From Rugalucina vietnamica (Eukaryota > Mollusca > Bivalvia > Lucinida > Lucinidae), in contig OZ024884.1 in NCBI GenBank assembly GCA_964017185.1, forward strand, positions 12,687,548 to 12,751,547: DNA of 64,000 bases, in the 5' to 3' direction. Under the pieces are notes generated by a model. The model searched no databases. It was not told the DNA's origin and was given only the letters and a program-made list of their open reading frames with translations. The position numbers were made by a program, and so were the translations under genes. Shown here in pieces: positions 57,101-64,000 of this stretch. The first letter of the stretch is position 1. Each line of letters begins with the position of its first letter.

Positions 57101-57640
57101 GTCGCTAGTGGGACTCAAGTTAAAGTACATCAACAACTATTTTGTTCTAATTTCAGCCAGGTGAATTTATCGGAGACGTTATGGCAAAAAGGTGTACCTA
57201 CATCGGTGGGAGTACAACTGGGTATCTATACAAGTTAAACAAGGAGAAGGAATTATAAAACGAACCATGCTTACGGTTAGCTACCCTATGCACAGACAAG
57301 GGTTTAAGCCGTGGGGAGAGTTGTAAACTCTAACCAAGGTTTAAATATATTTGGCCCCCATTTGGTTTTCACTAGTCTTTGTATTGACTACGCTGTTGAT
57401 AAATGTAAAATTACAGTAACTCTCTTTGGCTCCATGTTGCCAAATCTGTAGGGTCACTGAAGAGTCTTAAATAGCCGAAACCGCGGTATGGCCCATCCAC
57501 TTTCTCACTAATATGTTCACTGCTCTTAAAGGATCTCTTGATTTATTTTTATTACCGCTGGGGCTGGAGATCTTATTTGAAATTTCGTCTGTATGCAAAT
57601 TATGCAATGTTACATGTACCTTGTGTTAATAGAGAGCTCG
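57101..57640 (+). other. Host sequence with a candidate terminal exon
   Basis: ACTATTTTGTTCTAATTTCAG ending at about 57155 is a strong acceptor. Two frames after it are open to a stop: one begins PGEFIGDVMAKRCTYIGGST, the other QVNLSETLWQKGVPTSVGVQ. The second is the phase that would fit the donor at 40534. It could be the last exon of the neuropeptide gene after a long transposon-filled intron, or unrelated. Confidence 0.25.
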
Positions 57641-57648
57641 TTACATTA

Positions 57649-58828
57649 TGTAGGCTACAGTAAACATAAGTCTAGCATTCACACATTTCACATACCATAT
57701 AATGTTCGTGCACTTCGAGAGAAAGAAAATCATTAGAAAAAGAAAATAATAAATAAACATTGAAACACAATGACAGGCAATCCCTTAGGTCACTTCATGA
57801 CATCATCCACTCCCCCCAGTCATTATCTATCCCCATGGCCACATCCCATCCATATAACCCCTTACGCCCCATGGCCCCAAACCCGTCCACCACAACCCCT
57901 TATCCCAACCCCTTAACCTAGCCGTATCTCTAGCCCAACCCCTTACTTAACCGCGACCATGATCCCATCCCCAGATGTGCGGAACCTCATCGAGGAAACC
58001 GCTTAGTTGAAGCGAAGGTGTAGTATCAACGCTCTTCGCTCGGACCAAGCCGTCTAAGCGGAGTATCGTTCAACATTATGTTGAACTCGCAGCTTCTCTG
58101 GCACTTTGCTGTAGTGCAATGCGATAACAAGGCCTCGGATTTACCTCATTGGCTTGGAACCGCTGACAGCATTACGCCGGAGCAGCTTTAATAACTGGTG
58201 TTGAACCAGGCTAAACGTATTTGTGTAAGACCTGAGCTTAAGAATAAATCAAATCTTAATTGAACAAGGTGTAATAGAGTTTCATTATGTATAATGAAAC
58301 AAGTTAATTGTGAGTTTTAAAGATGCGTATATGCTCTTTGCAAAATTTGAATTTACATTTTTACGCTAAAATACATTAAATTGTAGCCCATTTCATATGG
58401 ACATTCGAGAAGCTGATATATGGAGTAGTTTCCCTTGGGTTTGAATGCAATCTAGATATTATAGAAACAGGCCCAATAACATAGCCGAGTGGTTATAGGA
58501 GCCAACACACCATTGTTCATCATTGCTATCATTTGACAAATGGAATGTGCGTTCAAATCTCGTCAATGGAAAATGTATAAGATTTTTAAATACTTTTGTT
58601 CATAATCTTGGTAAGCTTTTTTTCCTATTCATACAATTTAAAAATATTCATCTGGAGGACCAATATCAATAATTTATCACATGAGTACATACAATTGAAG
58701 TTTTCGTTCTTTCTCCTTTTTCCTTTCTCATCTTAAAGTAACATATTCAGGGATATCCAGTATAGACAATATTCCTGCGAAAAACGGGTAGGCTTTGAAT
58801 TATCTAAACATTGTTATTTTTGATCCGA
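57649..58828. repeat. Left arm of large inverted repeat
   Basis: TGTAGGCTACAGTAAACATA .. AATTATCTAAACATT is the imperfect reverse complement of 60853-62940. It includes a C-rich degenerate tract (about 57800-57970, CCCCTTAACC-type), AGATGTGCGGAACCTCATCG, GCTTAGTTGAAGCGAAGGTG and a tRNA-like SINE (58480-58625). No coding sequence. Confidence 0.82.
58480..58625 (+). mobile_element. tRNA-like SINE in left arm
   Basis: ATAGCCGAGTGGTTATAGGA (A box, Leu/Ser type) and GTGCGTTCAAATCTCGTC (B box). Its inverted partner is at about 61080-61196, so it was present before the arms duplicated. Confidence 0.55.
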
Positions 58829-58930
58829 GAGCATATCAAATTCATTGAAATATCAAAACAAAACAACAAAAGTGCCTGCTATTGGTCATTTTTACTACAA
58901 CACGCGAAAAAAGTATACTTTTATTAGGTG

Positions 58931-59209
58931 CATCACGTAAACATGTCCGTGTGATGTATACCCCCTTGAACCCCACTTTTATATAGCAAAACTGGGGTAT
59001 GCAGGGGTATACCTATTTTTCTTATTTTTGCTCCAAAACATAGATTGTGGGTACTCGTTAGAACCGCCTCGCCGAAGCGATTCTAACGTGTACCCACAAT
59101 CTATGTTTTGATCAAAAATAAGAAAAATATCAAAATTTTTCAGCTAATAATTTTCAATTTTTAAAGCTCAAAAATTCTCTGTATATTGCATGGGCATGTT
59201 TTCGTAATG
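58931..59209. mobile_element. Palindromic MITE family B, copy 7 (best complete copy)
   Basis: CATCACGTAAACATGTCCGT .. GGGCATGTTTTCGTAATG. The central palindrome CATAGATTGTGGGTACTCGT .. ACGTGTACCCACAATCTATG is intact. It serves as the uninterrupted reference for the nested insertion at 32403. Confidence 0.82.
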
Positions 59210-59930
59210 TATACTTTCAATTATACCCCTCTCACTACAAATATACATGCAAATATGTAAGGGAACACTTTAAGCTCTTGGTAAAAGTTTGAAAAAAAAT
59301 CCATTTTTCTTTTTTTGGCGATATTGAGTTTTTTATCACACATATTTCATACCTTGGCCTAGCTACAGGCCAATTTATGGGTTTTCACAATATTTTGGCC
59401 TTGTTCTACGGATGGTACAATATGCCATATATGAAAAACACCACTTTTACTGAATACGAGTTTGTATTTTTGCTTCTGCACCCCGCAGATCTCAATTTTT
59501 GAAACCGAAACGGGAATAAAAATGTTGAATCTGATCGTTCTCAATGAATAAACGACTTCAGATCTAAAACTTCACGCTTCATCTCCAAACCGATTAATCA
59601 TACAAAATCTGCAGTTTGCATTGATTTCTATGGAAGGCTAATTTCTTGGAATTATTGCAAATAAAGCTGTAAAAGAATAATTAAATTCCTAAAGGGTCAT
59701 ATCGAATATGTGCCCAATATCATAAGCTCCAAAATGTATAGTCAAAGAACAAAACGTGATCATGAAACCTACCTCCCCCCACCCCCCCCCCCCACCCCCG
59801 GGAAAAGTTTGGATCTACCGGCGACAGTCGGTCAAGAAGTAATGAATTGATGATCAAAGTTCAACAAGCAATGCCTCAGCTTGATGCTTACGAAAACTTA
59901 CGACAATGCGAGCTCACAGAATATCAGCGC
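59210..59930. other. Inverted-repeat spacer, no gene recognised
   Basis: Contains a C-rich run at about 59772-59800. Short frames show no motif. Confidence 0.5.
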
Positions 59931-60160
59931 GTTAACCCATATTTGACGAATGGATTTTCCCATCATTATCAATTGGGTGAGTCCACTTTCATTTTCAGGG
60001 GTGTAAGGAGTGATTTTTAATTTTTATATAGTTTTCGATGATACTCCTCCAAGCAAACAGCATGGCCCCAGATGGGACGCCGCGTTCTGCGGCGTCACAT
60101 CTAGGACTATGTTGTTTGCCTATGTCCCATAAAATGGACACCAGGCTTAAATGAGTTAAC
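59931..60160. mobile_element. MITE family C, copy 3 (both ends)
   Basis: GTTAACCCATATTTGACGAA .. CAGGCTTAAATGAGTTAAC, with a stem GGGACGCCGCGTTCTGCGGC. TTAA at both termini. Confidence 0.72.
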
Positions 60161-60189
60161 TTTTGCAAAATGTTTTTGAATCAAAGATG

Positions 60190-60357
60190 TCCGTTGTGCC
60201 GCCGCGGTTTGTGTTTGATGCTAACCATATTCACAAAGAAGCAACTGTTGATACTGCAGATTCTGAGAAAGAGTGTCAAAACATTCTTCATAATTTTTAC
60301 AAAGAAGGATATATACAGTCCAATGTTGGTAGTCACATTAGTACAGGTGTTCCCTAA
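60190..60357 (+). other. Short open frame of unknown status
   Basis: MSVVPPRFVFDANHIHKEAT .. GSHISTGVP is about 55 codons with coding-like composition, directly after MITE C. No homologue or clear splice site is recognised (a weak CAG|GTGTTC at about 60346). Could be chance. Confidence 0.15.
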
Positions 60358-60852
60358 CTTATTTCTATGTGTATACACATATATTCGTCTTCCTAGAAAT
60401 GTTAAATTCAGTCCAAATTTCACTACATTATTCTGCATTTTAAGGACTTTTCGTGCATTATCTCTACATCTTCTTCGACGCTAAACTTAAAGATACAAAC
60501 TCGGATTCGTTCCAACCTTGAAGCTCACCTTGTGAGCCTAATCCCCAGTTTACTAAAAATTTCGTTTATCAGGGTATTGAAGCTGATACGGTGTCTGCAT
60601 GTCTGTCTGTCTGTTGAATATTTTGGAAACTAGAAATTTAATGCAAGGTTTTGGCAAAAATGATTGTACATGTAGTTTATTTAAATCATTCAAAACTGAG
60701 GAACATGTTGCTTCCAATATAGTCCGGGGACCTGCAAATATTATGAGAGGACAATCTTCATACTAATAAGTCGTTGGAATGCAGTTTTTTCTGCTAAAAT
60801 GTCCAACAGTTGGGCCCAAACTGCTTCAATTAATGATCAGTTTGAACCCTAC

Positions 60853-62940
60853 AATGTTTAGATAATTCAATCCTACCCGATTTTGCAGGAATATCGTCTA
60901 TATCGGATTTCCCTGAATATGGTACTTTAAGATGAGAAAGACAGAAAGTGAAATAACGAAAATTTCAATTGTGTGTACTCATGTGATAAATTATTGATAT
61001 TGGTCCTTCAGCTGAATATCTTTAAATTGTATGACGAAGAAAAAAAACTTACCAAGTTTATGAACAAAAGTATTTAAAAAATCTTATACATTTTCCATTG
61101 ACGAGGTTTGAACGCGCTGCCCATTTGTCAAACGATAGCAATGATGAACAATGGTGCGTTTGCTCCTTAACCACTTGCCTGTGTCATTGGGCCTGTTTCT
61201 ATAATAGCTAGATTATCCCTTTACATTGCATTCAAACCCAAGGGAAACTACTCAATATATCAATCTTCTCAAATGACCATATGGAATGGGCTACATACGA
61301 TAGTTGTCTTAAAATAAATGTATTTTAGCGTGTAAATACAAATTAAAATTTTGCAAAAAGCATATACGCATCTTTAAAACTCACAATTAACTTGTTTCAT
61401 TATACATAATGAAACTCTATTACACCTTGATAAATTAATATTTGATTTATTTTTAAGCTCAGTTCTTACACAAATACGTTTACCCTGGTATAACACCAGT
61501 TATTAAAGCTGCTCCGGCGTAATGCTGTCAGCGGTTCCAAGCCAATGAGGTAAATCCGAGGCCTGGTTATCGCATTGCACTACAGCAAAGTGCCGGAGAA
61601 GGTGCGAGTTCATGTGAACGATACTCCGCTTAGACTTAGTCCGAGCGAAGAGCGTTGGTACTATACCTTCGCTTCAACTAAGCGGTTTCCTCGATGAGGG
61701 TTCCGCACATCTGGGGATGGGACCATGTTCGTGGTTGGTTGGGATGGGATGACCTGTGGATAGGGTTCGGGGGTAGGGATTGGACAGGGGGTTTAAGGGG
61801 TTAGAATGCTGCTAGGGGTAAGGGGTTGGGTTCATGGGGATGGATAAGGGTCTGTGGTGTACGGGTTGGGGCCAAGGGTCGTACCGGGTTAAGTGAATGG
61901 GATGGGGCCATGGGGACAGATATTTGTGAATCAGTGTTTATTTACTGTTTTCTTTTTAAAATGTTTTTTATCGCACCTGCTTATAGCAGGGTGCGATATA
62001 GGAGTTCAAATTTCCGTCCGTCCGTACGTTCGTCCGTTCGTTCGTTCGTTAGTCCGTCCGTCAACATTTACGTCGAAGTTTAGTTTTCTCGACATCAGAG
62101 ATAGCTGTGAGTCTGAAACCTTGCATAGTAATTGTACCTGACATACCCTTCAAGCACGCACCTTAACCCGGTGCCCTTGACCTATATTTCACGGTCCACT
62201 GACTTTGAAAATTTTTACGTCGAAGTTTTGTCAACATTTACGTCGAAGTTTGGTTTTCTGGACGTCAGAGATAGCTGCGAGTCTGAAACTTTGCATAGTA
62301 ATTGTCCTTGACATACCCTTCAAGCACGCACCTTAATCCAGTGCCCTTGTCCTACATTTCGTGGTCCACTGACTTTGAAAATTTTTACGTCGAAGTTTGG
62401 TTTTCTCGACATCAGAGATAGCTGCGAGTCTGAAACCTTGCATAATACTTGTCCTTGACATACCCTTCAAGCACGCACCTTAACCCGGTGCCGTTGACCT
62501 ATATTTCACGGTCCACTGACTTTGATAATTTTTACGTCGAAGTTTGGTTTTCTCGATATCAGAGATAGTTGCAAGTCTGAAACCTTGCATAGTAATTGTC
62601 CTTGACATGCCCTTCAAGCACGCACCTTAACCTGGTGCCCTTGACCTATATTTCACGGTCCACTGACTTTGAAAATTTTTACGTCGAAGTTTGGTTTTCT
62701 CAACATCAGAGATAGCTGCTAGTCTGAAACATTGCATAGTAATTGTCCTTGACATGCCCTTCAAGCACGCACCTTGACCCGGTGCCCTTGAACTATATTT
62801 CACGGTCTATTGACTTTGCCCGATGCAGGTGCGATATTGACCTCCGCGGAGTTCTTGTTTCTTTCTCTCGACGTGCACGAACTTTATATGATATGTGAAA
62901 TGTGTGACTGCTAGACTTATGTTTAATGTAAACTACGTAA
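60853..62940. repeat. Right arm of large inverted repeat (split by HINE)
   Basis: AATGTTTAGATAATTCAATC .. TAGACTTATGTTTAATGTAA pairs with the left arm. The reverse SINE partner is at about 61080-61196. The G-rich tract at about 61690-61910 matches the C-rich one. A HINE at 61966-62858 interrupts it. Confidence 0.82.
61966..62858 (-). mobile_element. Helentron-derived (HINE/Pearl-type) element 4
   Basis: Hairpin end TTATCGCACCTGCTTATAGC..GGGTGCGATA, then an ACGG/ACGA tract (about 62013-62064, read as TCCG on plus), then five core units of about 150 bp (TTACGTCGAAGTTTGGTTTT, CGGTCCACTGACTTTGAAAA), then GCAGGTGCGATATTGACCTC. The left arm at about 57735-57750 is the empty site (GAGAAAGAAAATCATTAGAA). 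Confidence 0.78.
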
Positions 62941-63024
62941 TGTAACGTATGGAAGGCAAAAGCCGTCAAAAGTCCCATTTTTAAACGAAACAGGCAAAGT
63001 AGAAATGAACTAATTCATTTTCAA

Positions 63025-64000
63025 ATAAAACAAGGTACAAGTAGGCAAAGATCAGGAAAAGGCGCAATCAGAAAAAGATTCCCACTCCAAAAACCGAGGT
63101 GGGAAAAAACCAAACTAACAATCAGGTACTTATACCATGAAACATATCGTAAGCCGAATGAGCAGCTATTTTCCCAATAGGTGGCCACTCAGTTACCTTA
63201 ACTTAACTAAAAATATGAAAACATACATAAGGCGCCAACAGCACAAAAAATTTTAAACACCAAGACATAAAACAAAAAGAACCACTACAGAAGTATCGAC
63301 TTGGAACGATCAGTAACACAAAGTTACTGGCGGGTTTAAGAAATCATATTAAGAAAATACTAAACATAGATACCAACGTTTAACACGAATAACGGAAAGC
63401 AGAATGAGCAGCTATTGAAGGTATTAGGTGGTCACAGTGCTAGCTTGGACAGAACAAGTAAATGCAGAGGGCTAAGTGAACAGTCATTATATTCGGGTGG
63501 TCACAAAGCCATGCAACATGAAACTCGTAATTGGAATAACTTTGATAAGTGTGAATCAGAACAGCAGTACCGCCTTGGTACGGTCAGTTATAAAATAACT
63601 GGGGGGCTTAAACCGGTTTTACTGGTACCTAACCTCACCCTCAGCTTCTGCAGTGGTTCACAACATTTAGTTAGTTCTTCGGTCCTCGTGGTGAATCTCT
63701 AACTAGTCAATGAATCATCAAGAACAAACAAATAAATCATGATAAACATCCTGATGAATCAAAAACCAGGACTCACAGATTGAGTAAGCTGCCCGACGAT
63801 GGAGATCCCTGGGCGCCGAATAACCTACTAACTCCGGAGCAAAAGAAAAACACCAGTTGGACCCCGGTGGGCCAAGCAACAGACAAGAAGCTCCGGCCCC
63901 AACCAACTAAAATGAATAGCTTTAAGTCGGGGCCATCATAGAGTCTGACGCCCGACCCACCGGCGTGCAATTAAAGAAGGCAGCATAGTTATCAACCATG
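63025..64000 (-). mobile_element. Penelope-like element, 3' end, inverse copy
   Basis: The minus strand enters at the window edge with the NYAAFF codons, continues NCTPVGRASDSMMAPT and stops, then shows a 3' UTR nearly identical to 45357-45905 (GGAGTTAGTAGGTTATTCGG, CATCAGGATGTTTATCATG, GGTGGCCACCTATTGGGAAA). Between 63345 and 63620 it has an extra diverged repeat of the UTR. The 5' part lies outside the window. Confidence 0.75.

Noticed and set aside
58480..58570. tRNA-Leu/Ser gene
   Set aside because: Box motifs lie within a mirrored repeat and no proper cloverleaf is evident.

Overview
The window is eukaryotic, AT-rich and dense in transposable elements. It is almost certainly from a mollusc, most likely a bivalve. 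The signs are intron-split genes with GT-AG junctions, Helentron-derived (Pearl/HINE-type) repeats with ACGG microsatellites, tRNA-derived SINEs, RTE, I-like and Penelope-like retroelements, a BEL/Pao LTR element and many hairpin MITEs. The species cannot be named from this sequence alone.

Two host genes can be supported. (1) A complete UBA5 gene (E1-type activating enzyme for UFM1) on the minus strand, from ATG 34671 to stop 7584. It has 12 coding exons, a 1200-nt CDS and 399 aa. Every junction is GT-AG and in phase, and the ATP loop, catalytic Cys, zinc ligands, UFM1-binding WG motif and C-terminal helix are all visible. It has a roughly 17.5 kb intron 7. (2) The 5' part of a secreted neuropeptide precursor gene on the plus strand. 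A TATA box lies near 39620, the coding exon is 40029-40534, and there are two amidated peptides ending R-L-S-x-G-[F/Y]-GKR. The first resembles allatotropin. Its downstream exon(s) are not settled.

Layout: 0.3-6.6 kb, HINE repeats, a SINE and hairpin MITEs. 7.1-34.7 kb, UBA5, whose introns carry 16 copies or fragments of one hairpin MITE family, 11 decayed extra copies of its own exons (3, 4, 7 x3, 8 x3, 11, 12 x2), SINEs, a fold-back transposon with a 9-bp target duplication, and a hAT-like element carrying a full-length-sized I/Nimb-like LINE. 35-39 kb, MITEs and SINEs. 39.6-40.5 kb, the neuropeptide gene. 43.0-46.4 kb, a three-level nest: a HINE inside a Penelope-like element inside an RTE fragment. 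46.4-47.1 kb, a TA-flanked TIR element. 47.2-57.1 kb, a TIR element split by a young, nearly intact BEL/Pao retrotransposon (LTRs 47711-48143 and 56564-56994). 57.6-62.9 kb, a large imperfect inverted repeat. 63.0-64 kb, a second Penelope-like copy in inverse orientation.

The two most unusual signals are the repeated local duplication and decay of exons inside UBA5, and a third ORF in the BEL/Pao element. That ORF sits in the env position, is preceded by a strong 3' splice site, and encodes C2H2 fingers plus a very acidic tail with a SUMO-interaction-like motif. It has been split by a tandem hairpin insertion.
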